From Riptortus pedestris (lineage: Eukaryota > Arthropoda > Insecta > Hemiptera > Alydidae), in assembly GCA_019009955.1 (NCBI GenBank), contig CM032230.1, positions 8,920,001 through 8,984,000 on the forward strand: 64,000 nt of DNA. The letters are read 5' to 3'. Below the pieces are notes generated by a model that saw only the letters and a list, made by a program, of their open reading frames with translations, was not told the DNA's origin and did no database searches. A program made the translations under genes and the position numbers. Positions 35,077 to 46,844 of the stretch are shown one piece after another; within the stretch, counting starts at the first letter, position 1; the number at the start of each line of letters is the position of its first letter.

Positions 35077-35177
35077 GAACGGACCTCATTCTCGTCATCT
35101 CCTTGGTAGGACATCTATCAATCAAAGTACATTTGAGGAAAATGTGAGGGAGGAAATTCCCTTAATCTGCCAAAACA
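34508..35177 (+). mobile_element. family A, short form, full length
   Basis: AAAGTCCGTCACGCAGGGGC to TTCCCTTAATCTGCCAAAAC, with a (TA)n of about 24 repeats at 35023-35070. The terminal hairpin is damaged. Confidence 0.93.
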
Positions 35178-36029
35178 AATATTAATGGACACCCCATTTC
35201 GTTACATTATAGTTACCCACTCATGCGAGATTCACTTCAAACTGCGATATCACTGGACCCTTTTTATCCAGCTTAAAATTTATACAATGTTCTCTCTAAG
35301 GCTGAAATAAAGAATAGAAAGGTCCATAACCCTATCTGTGTTTCATTCTAGCCCGGAGGGAATTTTTAGGCTTTATGAAAGGTGGAAGCTGTACTGGGAA
35401 ATAGAGGAAAGGCTGTGTGTTATGGTTAGGGAGACGTTAAGTAACACGTGTACAAGATACAAGGTTGTTTGTAATGAAAAGCAAGGGCCATAGGGGATGT
35501 TGCAGGCTTGCCAACACTAAATCTCGCCGGGCAATATCTTTCAGAAATGGGCTGGTTTTGAATTTCTACTATGGGGGGGGGGCGCTTTCTTCTTCCCGCC
35601 CTTCCTCGCCATTGTCCCAAAAAGTCTTGGGCTCAGCTTCAAGTATGAATTATTAATAAAGCTCATTATGCATTACGTACGAATTATTTGCTGTTTTTGT
35701 AGGTTTAACGACTGGTATAGCTTTGCATTGATGTTGTTTTACAGAGTTGTTGGCGACGATGTAATGTTTTTAGTGTTTATTCACGGAGAATTTTTGATGA
35801 CATGTCATATCTAAACATGGTCATTGTTAGAAATGGAGTATATACTTATAGCCCATTATAAGTTTCCAAACGTAGCGAAACATTTTTACGACCATATTTT
35901 GGTTCCTCTACTTAGTTACGCTATGGGGAGCTTGTTCTATATACATGTTCTCCCTAAACATAAAACACATCATTTCCTCTATTTCGCAGTACTGCATCCA
36001 CCTTTCTGAGAAATTAAATTTGTCTATCG
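35178..36029. other. no recognised feature
   Basis: Mixed composition with a G10 run at 35573-35582. No repeat or supported gene. Confidence 0.4.
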
Positions 36030-36216
36030 ATGATCTAGCGGTCAACATTTTTGATTAATCATTACCAAACTCGAAATTTAAACGTTTCATGTAAAACTAA
36101 AGATTGAGCTCGTTAACCGTTTAAATCGGCCTATTGGAAAGCGGCGATTTAGAAGAGAGAATATTAAAAATTTGAAATATCTTATAGTATTTATTATTAT
36201 ACTTATAGTATTATAC

Positions 36217-36742
36217 TATAGTAGATGAATGGAGCCGACCGATGAAAGGACCATTGTACGTCGACTACGCCCGTTCGGAATCTAGCCCATTCTCGGCCAT
36301 CTCTTTGATCTTAACTGCCCGGCTATAAAAGCGGACCAGCTCACCCCGAGAGATAGTTTGTTCTCAGTTCTCTTGAAATGAATAACAATTGCGTTCAGTG
36401 CAGCTTTAGTGAACAGTGCTTTCAGTTTCGGTACAGTGTTCTACGTTAAGGACAGTGTAGCGCTGTGTTTATGTTAAGAACAGTGCAGTTCCGGGTTCTT
36501 TGTGAAGATCAGAACAGTGCCGTGTTTTTGTGAAGTTCTGTGCTAGTGAGAGTTATTGTACTGTGCAATAAGAAGTGAAGTTATCAGTGCATACTGTGAG
36601 TAATAGTTGAGAATAATTTACCAAGTGTGTAGTGTCAAATAAATTGTGCAGTGATAGAAACTCTAAAGCTTGTGTGTTTAATTTTCCAATCCAAAAGAAC
36701 ACTAATAAACAACGTTTATTATTTTTGGTAATAAACGTAACA
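36217..36742 (+). mobile_element. solo LTR (probable)
   Basis: About 525 bp with promoter-like layout: a TATA box in GGCTATAAAAGCGGACC at 36322-36338, transcript-start region CAGTTCTC, many GTGCAGT/AACAGTG words, AATAAA at 36639, and the end TAATAAACGTAACA. A related piece is at 48090-48415. It lies inside family A, and ATAC occurs on both sides (36213-36216, 36743-36746), a possible 4-bp target duplication. The start does not show the usual TG, so the exact left edge is uncertain. No internal retrotransposon genes are present, hence solo. Confidence 0.6.
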
Positions 36743-36869
36743 ATACGTCGTTTCGAGAAATTGTATAATGCCAATATTTTTGCAAATTGTAAATACTATA
36801 AATATTGTTAGATACATTCATTCTCTATCTTCAATTTTAACCGATATATTTGGATTTTTTAATTTCAGT

Positions 36870-36977
36870 ATTTTTGTTATTTTTTTGTATTGTTTTGTTT
36901 TCATTTGAGTTTTGTTTTTATTTTAAGCTTTATTTTTGAGCAACATCGCCAAAGCTCCTATAAATAAATAAATAAAT
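36870..36977 (+). mobile_element. 5'-truncated non-LTR tail with target duplication
   Basis: 108 bp of T-rich sequence ending GAGCAACATCGCCAAAGCTC and (AAAT)n. AATTTCAGT is at 36861-36869 and again at 36978-36986, a clear 9-bp target duplication. Typical of target-primed reverse transcription. Confidence 0.8.
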
Positions 36978-37560
36978 AATTTCAGTCTTTAGTAAACTTC
37001 CTCTCCCACTCATGTCACACAAACAATATCCTGTTACATCATGAAACACTCCATTCATTTCATAAATATCAACTATTATTTTCAACAGACCTTTATTATG
37101 CGAGATACATGGAAATTTGTTCTTTGATGAAATGTGTTGTCATCAATTAATATCTTACGTTCTCTTGAAAATATTTATTTGATCTATACCATATTTAACT
37201 ATTTAGTTCATACACAAGATCATATTTGTTACTGGCTGAAATCGGACCTGGAATAGTGGCCTTTAAGAGGGTTGATTTGATTCACATTTGAAATTCACAA
37301 TTATCTCAGTTATAATGAGTCGGATCTTCAAATGTTATAGAACTAATCCTTGTTAAGTTATCGATGCTCTGAAATTATTGTTCAATGTATTTTTTTGTAA
37401 CTCAAGAACTAAGCGAGTTATTGTACTTTCTGGTTTTCAACTCCCCCTCCCCCGCCAATTCTACCCGTCATTTTAGCAGATTTCCCTTAGGGGAAATCAG
37501 CTATTGAGGTACTCCTACCCAGGAGATGACGAAAATGAGGTCCGTTCAAAATTACCCATA

Positions 37561-37633
<73 letters not shown>

Positions 37634-37636
<3 letters not shown>

Positions 37637-37769
37637 GGTGTCCCCAAACCAAACGGCCAAACTTCAGGGATCGATAGAGGATCGAAAAACTAAGAAAAAA
37701 AGTCCTCTGGCCTCGTTTTCGCTTCGTTTTTGAGAAAATCACAAAAAACTGAAAATAGTTGTGCAAAAA
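37634..37769 (+). repeat. left terminal inverted repeat of the transposon
   Basis: Starts CAGGGTGTCCCCAAACCAAA and ends AATAGTTGTGCAAAAA. Pairs with 39497-39638. Confidence 0.95.
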
Positions 37770-38035
37770 GTGTATTTTTTTTTAATAATGTATTTAAATT
37801 ACAAAAAACTATTGGCTTTTTGAGTAAGCTTAATTTTTTAATTTACGAGGAGTAAATTTAGAAAACATGAATATTCTCACGCTTTCCTTATCAATAAAAC
37901 GTCTAGGTTGAGTGTTTAAACTTAAAAAGAAAGGATTAAAATGTTTACTATCATTTTAATCCTTTTTGGGGGGAATCCAGCCTCACATTCTCACATTAGT
38001 GGTGTTGCTAGTACTGTTCAGTGAAGTCAACAAAT

Positions 38036-39109
38036 ATGGCTAGATTTACCAACGCTGAATACGCGGACATAGTCTACGTCTGCGATGGCAATGCACGTCA
38101 GGCAGTTCGGGAATATCGCAGACGGTTTCCTGACCGAGAAACCCCACACAGAGGTGTTTTTACCAGCACTTTCAGAAGGCTTCGAGAGACTGGGTCCTTC
38201 TCATGTAATCGTCGTGGAAACCGTATGCAGGCTCCGATGGAAGCCGAACTGAGGCGGAGGGAGAGGATACTGAGGCACTTCAATACCAACCCTGGCACAA
38301 GCGTCCGGAGAGCTGCTTCAGTTCTAAGCATACCAAAGACAACCATTTGGCGCACATTAAGGGCTGACCGCAGGCATGCTTACCATGTACAAAAGGTACA
38401 AAATTTAATACCCGCTGATTATCCCCGCCGATTAAATTTTTGTAATTGGTACAAAGAACAATTGCAAAACGATGTAAACTTAAGTTCGAAAGTAATCTGG
38501 ACGGACGAAGCGACTTTTACACGTGCGGGCATATTCAATCAAAGATTCTACCACCTTTGGGCACATGAAAATCCCCGCGCTGTTAGGGAATTTCACTACC
38601 AGCATGAGTTTCCTGTAAACGTGTGGGTCGGTCTTTGTTATAATCGCATAATAGGTCCCGTATTTTTACCTGCTCGACTTCACGTTGAAAGTTATCATCT
38701 ATTCCTGGAGAATGACTTACGGGCACTTTTGGAAGATATCCCTTTGGAAACAAGGCTTGAGAGCTGGTTTCAACTCGATGGTTGTCCTGCACATTACGGA
38801 AGGGCCGTACGAGACTGGTTGGACTTCAACTACCCAGGTCGCTGAATAGGACGAGGTGGGCCGGTGCCTTTGCCTCCCCGGTCTCCGGACCTCACGCCAC
38901 TAGATTTCTTCATGTGGGGATAAGTGAAAGAAAATGTCTACGGAGAGCCCGTCCGTACAAGGGATGACCTCATCGAGCGCATCAGAATGGTTTGCAACCA
39001 GCTCACCGCAGAACAATGTTTAGATGCAGTGCGATCTGTGAGTACGCATGTGATGCGTGTATGCAGCGAGAGGCCTGCACTTCGAACAACATTTACGTTG
39101 ACGCTTTAG
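38036..39109 (+). pseudogene. mariner-superfamily transposase, two in-frame stops
   Basis: Cuts and rejoins the element's ends in the nucleus. The ATG at 38036 (MARFTNAEYADIVYV) is chosen because families of this kind start just before such a motif; an earlier in-frame GTG is not needed. Residues about 5-55 form a DUF4817-like helix-turn-helix (DGNARQAVREYRRRFPDR...RLRETGSF), and 75-125 a second one (SIPKTTIWRTLRADRR). The catalytic acidic residues are D157 in VIWTDEATF, D248 in FQLDGCPAH and D290 in SPDLTPLDFFMWG. The second and third are separated by 41 residues, so the triad is of DD41D type rather than the DD34D of classic mariner. TGA at codon 270 and TAA at codon 296 interrupt an otherwise continuous frame of 357 sense-or-stop codons. 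The first stop removes the third catalytic residue, so the product cannot be active. Confidence 0.93.
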
Positions 39110-39496
39110 AAATTACGATGTAATTTTAGAGAATGTAAAACCTTCAAAATTTTCAGGTTTTTTTTTCTCACTAAGGACCCATATAAAAACTGAAACATGT
39201 ATATTTTCCAAGTAAGAATATTTAATTATTTTATTAATTTTCTAAATTTTTAATCTTTTTTTCTTCTTCTTCAGTTATTGTTCATAATGTTATCTACTTT
39301 AAATAGGTAATTTTTTTTTATACTATAAATATTTGAATAAAAAAGTATTTATTATTTTTTCTTAATAAAAAATATTTTTTTTTTCAATTACCTTTCTGTC
39401 AGTATAAGATTAGAATACAATAATTGTATTGGAATAACATTTATTGCTAAAATTCATTCAAGGAATAAAATCCGCTCTTCCATTGGCCTTAACTAG

Positions 39497-39635
39497 TTTT
39501 TGCACAACTATTTTTAGTTTTTTGTGATTTTCTCGAAAACGAAGCGAAAACGAGGCATATGCCAGAGGAATTTTTGTTTTAGTATTTCGATCCTCTATAG
39601 ATCCCTAAAGTTTGGCCGTTTGGTTTGGGGACACC

Positions 39636-39638
<3 letters not shown>
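39497..39638 (-). repeat. right terminal inverted repeat of the transposon
   Basis: Inverse of the left repeat, ending GGTTTGGGGACACCCTG. Carries the extra bases around GAGGCATATGCCAGAGG. Confidence 0.95.
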
Positions 39639-39707
<69 letters not shown>

Positions 39708-40480
39708 CTGTTAACGATCTAGTGCTCTCAATTTTTTTTGATCCTTACGATACTCGATATTTAACCGTTTTATGTAAAAAGACAGATCAAGTTCGTTAAT
39801 GGCTGAAATCGTAACAGAGGGAGGAGGGTTTAGAGGGGGGATTTCCGAAAATTCGAAATATCTCTGTTATTATGCATCGGATCGAAAAATTATATAGAAC
39901 CAACCTTATTGCAAATTAAATTTATTATAAATATTGGTATATATACACTTATTCTCTATCTTGAATATTAACCGAGATATTTGCATTTTTATGAAGTCTG
40001 TGGTCGGGTGTTGTTCGGGTTAGTTCGGCCGTGCTCGACTCTGGCGGAAGCTTCTAACCTAACCTGTCCTTTCTAACCTTACCTAACCTTCGTTAATTTG
40101 TGAGATTTATGCAAATACGGTCTGTTCATCCGCCCCCCCCCCCTTCTTTAGTTGTTGGACTACTAAAATTTGAGTTATTAAAATATAAATTATTCTTAAA
40201 ATTCAGAAGCCGTTTCAGTTAGGAGTTTATTAAAATTAACTAAATGATTTCTCATTACCGTTTGTATTTACTTATGGTGGTGTTGTGTTACCAGTATGCA
40301 GATTTCTCTATTGCTAAACATCACATAGGAAATCTGCTTAGTTTACGCAGCCCCTGCATGACGGACTTTTTTAAATATAGGAATAGAGAATTTTTGTGGT
40401 GAGATGAGACCACGAGTGTGTTTTACGGGCAGTTTGGGAAATCTGTTTAGTTTACGTAGCCCCTGCGTGACGGGCTTTTT

Positions 40481-41043
40481 ATAGTGTTTATTTAAGGAAA
40501 ATGCCCAATGACTAGTCTTATCAACCACGGCCATTGGCACAAATGAAGTTTCAACAACTTAGCAAACATGTTTCACGAGCATGTTTTGGTTCCTATACTT
40601 AGTTAAGTTACGGAAATTTCTTCTCCTAGTCTACATTCTCACAGACATGAAATATATCAAAGCTGTATACTCCTATTTGTTAATGCCTGTCATTAGTCAT
40701 TGTATACAGGCGACGGAGAGATGGTTCTCTGAAAACGATATTCACCAGTGCAATGCTCTTCCTAGAACCTTATATTGTTTTAGGCAGAAGGAAAAGGAAA
40801 ACCACCGCATATCTTTGTGGTCTTCATTTTTTGTTCGTTTCTGAAGGTTCAGGACCCCGAACGAATCTCCTGAAGATACGTTTTTGAGACTTTTCCATAT
40901 TTAAAATATTAAATACTGTGTTGGACAATACTCATTGTTAAACCATCTACAGATTGTTCCATAAAATGCACTCATTTGAATTTGTCGAAGACATTTACGA
41001 CTAATATTTTTAACACTCTCTTCGGCCATATATTTATATGTAA
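40481..41043. other. no recognised feature
   Basis: No repeat family seen. A plus frame at 40581-40844 has no recognisable motif. Confidence 0.4.
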
Positions 41044-41135
41044 TTCAAATAAAGGGTTAAAACCGCCAATATAAATGATACTGTTGTCATACCTGTCGGT
41101 GGAGACCGGCGTCACTGGCTGATGTTAATCACATT
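41044..41135. repeat. dispersed repeat end, related to 49541-49620
   Basis: AAATAAAGGGTTAAAACCGC, CAATATAAATGATACTGTTG, TCATACCTGTCGGTGGAGAC. The second copy at 49541 continues with a motif resembling ends of Penelope-like or other retroelements, but the class is not settled. Confidence 0.5.
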
Positions 41136-41238
41136 TAAATATGGTTTACAGGTTTTCCAAAATGTTATATACCTCCGTTTACTCAAGTGTGTATCTGAAA
41201 TTTTTAAAGCGGCAAATAGAGTTGAAAATTCGCTAATT

Positions 41239-41957
41239 TTGTTGTTGTGGTAGTTATTTATTTGTTATCATTTTTTGTAACATGAAAGATTTCAGGATGC
41301 GTTACCGCATCATACACGACGAATAAACGGAAAGTTCTTTTAATTTTTAGGCTCTTTATTTATCTATTTAAAGATATTTAGTAGTTATTATGGACTGTAT
41401 GTTGTTTTAAAAAGTTTGATGCAAATTTTAAGTCAATGACCTTTACGTCTTTTTTTTACTATGAACTATGTGTACTGTTACTATGCAGTTGGTAAAATTA
41501 TATATAGTAATGTACCATTACGGTCAATAAAAATAAATAAGCAGTGAATGGCCTATTTCTAATCGCCATGTGAGTTATAGCGTTGATAGATAGCCAGTCC
41601 CAATTAGATATACTAGCACAAAGTGGGTGCTAATAAATGACAATAATAATAAAAACCATTTCTGTTATGGAGTATCTCTTATTACATGCAGAATGTTTTC
41701 GTGAAACAGATTTCTTTCACTTTAGAAGACAGACTAAAGTCTTCTACGCGCGCGCGTCTGTGAATGTAAAATTATGCTCGGATCTCATTTTCGTCTTCTT
41801 CTAGCTACAATAGGATAGATGGACATTTTTAGAATTTTCGCGTCGTTAGTAAAACCTCAACAGCTGATTTCCCTGGAAAAAAGTGCTGAAGTGAAATCTG
41901 CTAAAAAGATATTCATTCTACTTTAGATAGAGGGAATGAGGCAGGTATATGTAGCCG
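41239..41957. repeat. left arm of a large inverted duplication
   Basis: Pairs with 42571-43440 in inverse orientation: TTGTTATCATTTTTTGTAAC, CTTTATTTATCTATTT, ATGGAGTATCTCTTATTACA, TGCAGAATGTTTTCGTG, AGATATTCATTCTACTTTAG and AGGTATATGTAG all recur reverse-complemented in the right arm in mirrored order. It includes a SINE fragment at 41560-41650 and a family A 3' end at 41770-41906, so it was duplicated after these had inserted. Confidence 0.85.
41560..41650 (+). mobile_element. SINE, decayed, inside the left arm
   Basis: CGCCATGTGAGTTATAGCGT, CAGTCCCAATTAGATATACT, GTGGGTGCTAATAAATGACA. Much of the middle has been lost compared with its partner in the right arm. Confidence 0.7.
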
Positions 41958-42570
<613 letters not shown>

Positions 42571-42751
42571 ACCTACATATACCTAACTCATTTCCTCTAT
42601 CTGCAGTAGAATGAATATCATTTCTGCAGATTTTACTTCAGGGAAATTCGCTATTGAGGTTGTACTAATGACGCGAAAATTCGAAAAATGTCTATTGTAT
42701 CTAGAAAACGACGAAAATGAGGCCCGTTCGTAATTTTACAGACACACGCAA

Positions 42752-42819
<68 letters not shown>

Positions 42820-43440
42820 TTTTATTTGTTCTCTCTGTGAAGATGAAAGAAATCTCTGACACGAAAACATTCTGCATGTAGTAAGAGATACTCCATAACG
42901 GAAATGGTTTTTATTATTATTGTTATTTATTAACATACACATTTTGCTAATATGTCTAATTAGGACGGGTTATCTACAGGTCGTCATCATTGTCTACCCA
43001 GGGTGGGCCCAAGGATTTTGATTAATGAGTTTGTCACTAACTAAATTATAAATTCCTATTGGCCATCGGGAATCGAACTCGCCACTCTACATGTGAGATT
43101 AAGGCAACGGTGCAACTCACATGACTAACCTGAGCATCTTAAAGTTTACTTAAACTTATTGTCAATAATCGTACATCACTATATATAATTTTACGAATTG
43201 CATAGAAACAGAATACATAGTTAATAAAAGACTCAATGACCATTGACTTAGAATGTACGTCCATATTTTAAAACAACATGGATTACACAATAACTATTAC
43301 TTATCTCTAAATAGATAAATAAAAAGACTAAAAATTATGCAGAAATTTAAATAATTTTCTTTTTTATTTGACGTATATGATGCAACATCTCATCCTGGAA
43401 TCCGTCATGTAACGAAAAATGATAACAACTAGTTTTTATA
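42571..43440. repeat. right arm of the inverted duplication
   Basis: Mirror of 41239-41957 but longer, because its SINE (42911-43135, minus) is nearly complete and its family A part has a compound (CA)n(TA)n at 42745-42819. Arms are visibly diverged by many substitutions and indels, so the event is not recent. Confidence 0.85.
42911..43135 (-). mobile_element. tRNA-derived SINE, in the right arm
   Basis: Reverse-complemented: GCTCAGGTTAGTCATGTGAG, box B GCGAGTTCGATTCCCGATGG, body AACCTGTAGATAACCCGTCC-like sequence, and an (AAT)n tail. Confidence 0.85.
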
Positions 43441-43754
43441 GGAATGGAGAGAAGAATAGCTCTGGATTGGCTTAAATATGGTTGTTAAAATCGATTAAAA
43501 CCTAATGAAAGGACATTTTCCAATCGAAAAGAAAGAAAAGAGTTTTTAATTCATGCGGTCTGCCGACAGTGACATACTGTAGCCCAAACATGGTCTTTTA
43601 CAAAAAAGCCAATCGAGAATGGTGGAAGTATGGCTATGATCAATGGAAAGTAGCATGCTAAACCTCTCGAGGAATGACCATATCAGAAGTTTTATCATTA
43701 TTTTATTTATTCATACAATAATCGCATTTCGCAACTGGGGCGATTTAGCGACGA
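43441..43754. other. no recognised feature
   Basis: Lies between the inverted duplication and the 37-bp array. Nothing recognised. Confidence 0.4.
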
Positions 43755-44197
43755 ATCAGTTATTTAACATATAACATTATTATATTTACATATCAGTTAT
43801 TTAACATATACCATTATTATATTTACATATCAGTTATTTAACATATAACATTATTATATTTACATATCAGTTATTTAACATATAACATTATTATATTTAC
43901 ATATCAGTTATTTAACATATAACATTATTATATTTACATATCAGTTATTTAACATATAACATTATTATATTTACATATCAGTTATTTAACATATAACATT
44001 ATTATATTTACATATCAGTTATTTAACATATAACATTATTATATTTACATATCAGTTATTTAACATATACCATTATTATATTTACATATCAGTTATTTAA
44101 CATATAACATTATTATATTTACATATCAGTTATTTAACATATAACATTATTATATTTACATATCAGTTATTTAACATATAACATTATTATATTTACG
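43755..44197. repeat. 37-bp tandem array, 12 units
   Basis: CAGTTATTTAACATATAACA repeats every 37 bp from 43757, each followed by TTATTATATTTACATAT. Units are nearly identical. Two carry ATACCATT in place of ATAACATT (second and ninth units). Confidence 0.97.
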
Positions 44198-44489
44198 TAA
44201 GTATGTTCATTTCTGCAAATATTTTCTGTATTGTCCTACATTATAATTTTTTGAAAATGTTGTAATGTTTAAGTAGTGTAATACTGTTTACGGGCTACAG
44301 TCATGTAGTAGTTCAGTCAAAGTGTATGGTAGGTCTATGTATAGCAGCCAGTAAGTATATGTTTTATAGTAAGTCTACAGTTACAGTCTTCTCCAGTGAG
44401 TAAGTGTGAGTTAGTCGTGTATGGCCAATTCTCAACCTTGTTAAAACTACTTCTTCACTTATAATTAGAGTTTCATCATTAAGGATAAA

Positions 44490-44499
44490 ACTAAACTGA

Positions 44500-44562
<63 letters not shown>

Positions 44563-44716
44563 GTTTTTAACAATATAACGTTTTTAACGGGCCTCATTTT
44601 CGTCATTTACTAGTAATTTCTAGGTAGGATGTATGGACATTTGTGGAAATTATTCAAAAATCGATTCATGAGTACAACCTCAATACCTGATTTCTCTTAA
44701 AGGAAATCTGCTAAAA
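44490..44716 (+). mobile_element. family A, (TA)n and 3' end
   Basis: (TA)n at 44503-44558, then TTAACGGGCCTCATTTTCGT, an 18-bp local duplication around TACTAGTAATTTCTAGGTAG, and the end TAAAGGAAATCTGCTAAAAC. Confidence 0.85.
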
Positions 44717-44832
44717 CCCAAAATGGTTGCAACACATTTAATTTGTTTGATCGTATGTATTGATCCTTCTGCATATTCGTGCTAGTTAATACTCCAACGA
44801 CCATAGCCTTAGGCCAAACCTTCACCACTCAT

Positions 44833-44967
44833 TTTAGCAGATTTCCCTTAAGGGAAATCAGCTATTGAGGTCGTACTCATGACGCGATTTTCAAAATTTT
44901 TCTTCAAATGTCTATCGATCCTACCCAGGAGGTGACGAAAATGAGGTCCGTTCAAAACTGTATACAT

Positions 44968-45012
<45 letters not shown>

Positions 45013-45690
45013 TGTTACCGCTCTAGCGGTCGCAATTATTGTTTAACCGTTTCGAAACTAGATATTTCGTCGTTTTATATAAAAAGAAAGATCAAGTTCG
45101 TTAGCGGCTCAAACTGGACTAGGGGGGGGGGGTTTAAAGGAGAGGATTTTCGAAAATTCAAAATATCTCCGTTACTATACGTCGGGTCGAAAAAATGTAT
45201 AGACCAATCTTATTCCAAATTAAATTTACTACAATTATTGTTATATACATTTATTTAACCGAGATATTTGCATTTTTCAGTTTTCAGCCTTCAGCCCAAC
45301 CGCCACTTCTACTTATGTTACATAAACAATACTCTTTTATGTAATAAACCACATTATTCCAAGCTTAAATATCAAATATTCTATTCAAGAGAACTTTATT
45401 ATACGAGATACATGCAAATATGTTCTGCTGACCCCCCACCCCCCGTCTTAAGGTCTTCGATTACTAAAATGTGATTGATTGAGATAACAATTATTCTGAC
45501 TCATTATAAATTACAGTACTAGACATAATAAATAGTTCTCCATAAAATTAATATGTTATATTCTGATATATTTCAGTAATTGTATTTCTTTCCGGGGTGA
45601 GGCGGGCAGATCTGTGTTTTACATTCCAAACGCTTCCTGTCGGCAGGTTATTGTAATTGACTGAATCATTTCTTATTTCCGTTTACATAA
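44833..45690 (-). mobile_element. family A, long form
   Basis: Starts with a perfect terminal hairpin (TTAGCAGATTTCCCTTAAGG), then GACGAAAATGAGGTCCG, (TA)n at 44970-45008, core, satellite-related part in reverse at 45340-45425, and long-form AT-rich part. The outer CTGCGTGACGGAC end is lost. Confidence 0.93.
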
Positions 45691-45726
45691 TGCACTGTAC
45701 CGAAAATAAAAAGCAGTGTTTCTGGG

Positions 45727-45945
45727 GCTAAGGTTAGCCATGCGAGTTAAAGCGTTGATCTTTATCTCACATTATAAACCTAGAGTGGCGAGTTCGATTC
45801 TCGCCTTGGCAAAGGAAATTATTTAGTGACGAAATTCATTAAATAACGTCCTAAAATCCCACCCTGGCTAGAAAAGGGTGGTAACCTGTAGATAACCCGT
45901 CCCGATTAGCCTAAGTTGCAAAAGGTGGACGTTAATAAATAATAA
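45727..45945 (+). mobile_element. tRNA-derived SINE, full length
   Basis: GGGGCTAAGGTTAGCCATGC, box B GCGAGTTCGATTCTCGCC, body AACCTGTAGATAACCCGTCC, tail (AAT)n. One of the best-preserved copies. Confidence 0.92.
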
Positions 45946-46133
45946 TAATAATAACACCAAGGGAAAGGAACTTTTATTCATACATGGTTTAGAAGATAGA
46001 ATACTTTCTACGATTATGAATTATATGATTCATTAAGTTATAAAAAAAACTACATACACATGTGACGGGGAATATAAAAATATTGAGGAGAGGATTATTA
46101 ACAAATCCACAGCAACGACATCATATTTGCATT

Positions 46134-46301
46134 TTATTGAGCGTATCGGACATGATGAGATCGGCTAACTTCGGTTGTCAGAGTTTCCGGCTAGCTACTT
46201 CGGCCGTTTGTAACTGTTCGGTTCTCGTGAAATTTCTCTAATATAAAACTTCACGTGGGAAATCTGCATAGTTTACGCAGCCCCTGCGTGACGGACATTT
46301 T
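46134..46301 (-). mobile_element. family A, short-form head only
   Basis: TGATGAGATCGGCTAACTTC, CGGCCGTTTGTAACTGTTCG, TTCACGTGGGAAATCTGC, TTTACGCAGCCCCTGCGTGA. The core is absent. Confidence 0.85.
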
Positions 46302-46844
46302 CTATTGTGCACTTGGAAACGATGAACCACTCCCTCACATTCTTACTTTCCGTTTCCATAGACGTAGTCTGAAGATATATCAGGATTGACACGAACCAAA
46401 ACATCATATCGAATCCTATCACGAACTCTACGAAAAATTAATACCAATGAGACAAGTCTAAAATAAATCGAATACCGAGAATTCCTCACCTCCCCACGAT
46501 ACTCTCAGGGAATTCTAAAGTCAGAGCTGTCCTTGAGAGTGGATATTCCCTGGAGATACTAGCTCCATCTGTAGATATGCAGGGGAAATAGGATATCTGG
46601 AAGTGGTTCTCCAGTGTCTGTAGGTGCCGCCATCTGCCTCCAGTCAGGCTTACCTAGGCTCCAGCAGGTTTAGGGTTACCTCCCCCACTCCTCTCTCATC
46701 CCTTTCCTTTATATTTGATTTGAAAATCTAGAATCAACCGCAACCCAATATTCACTCTGCTTACATCTGTTCCATTAAGGGCCGACATGTTTATTTCAGC
46801 TAGTCCAGGCAAGAGGAAACTACATGTCGCGACTGCAACAGGAC
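46302..46844. other. G+C-richer unique stretch, no supported gene
   Basis: 46480-46720 is less AT-rich and single-copy in the window. No open frame of note. Confidence 0.35.

Larger units (their letters stand above)
36030..37477 (-). mobile_element. family A copy carrying two nested insertions
   Basis: Family A parts are 36030-36202, 36743-36869 and 36978-37477. The core (CATTACCAAACTCGAAATTT) is split by an LTR-like insert after TATTATAC; the next part (TACGTCGTTTCGAGAAATTG) is split again by a retrotransposon tail. The last part holds the satellite-related segment in reverse and a second core module (GATCTATACCATATTTAAC). The nesting gives a relative order: family A first, the two inserts later. 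Confidence 0.83.
37634..39638 (+). mobile_element. complete mariner-like transposon, 2,005 bp
   Basis: Bounded by CAGGGTGTCCCCAAACC and its inverse, with TA on each side, the target of the Tc1/mariner superfamily. Terminal inverted repeats are about 136 bp (left) and 142 bp (right). They differ by a 6-bp ATATGC-type insertion in the right arm and roughly ten substitutions. It holds one transposase gene in a single frame with two stop codons. It landed in the (TA)n core of a family A copy. The near-intact ends suggest it could still be moved by a transposase made elsewhere. Confidence 0.95.
37478..40370 (-). mobile_element. family A copy interrupted by a mariner-like element
   Basis: Left part TTTTAGCAGATTTCCCTTAG to GAGGTCCGTTCAAAATTAC and (TA)n at 37568-37633. 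After the transposon, (TA)n at 39639-39704, then TTCTGTTAACGATCTAGTGC, the core, a mixed short/long head, and the end TTTACGCAGCCCCTGCATGA. It is a nearly complete copy once the insert is set aside. A separate end scrap (TTTACGTAGCCCCTGCGTGA) lies at 40437-40480. Confidence 0.92.

Noticed and set aside
45727..45800. Box A/box B pair considered as a tRNA gene
   Set aside because: Cloverleaf cannot be completed, and the sequence recurs about ten times with a common non-tRNA body and tail: a SINE.
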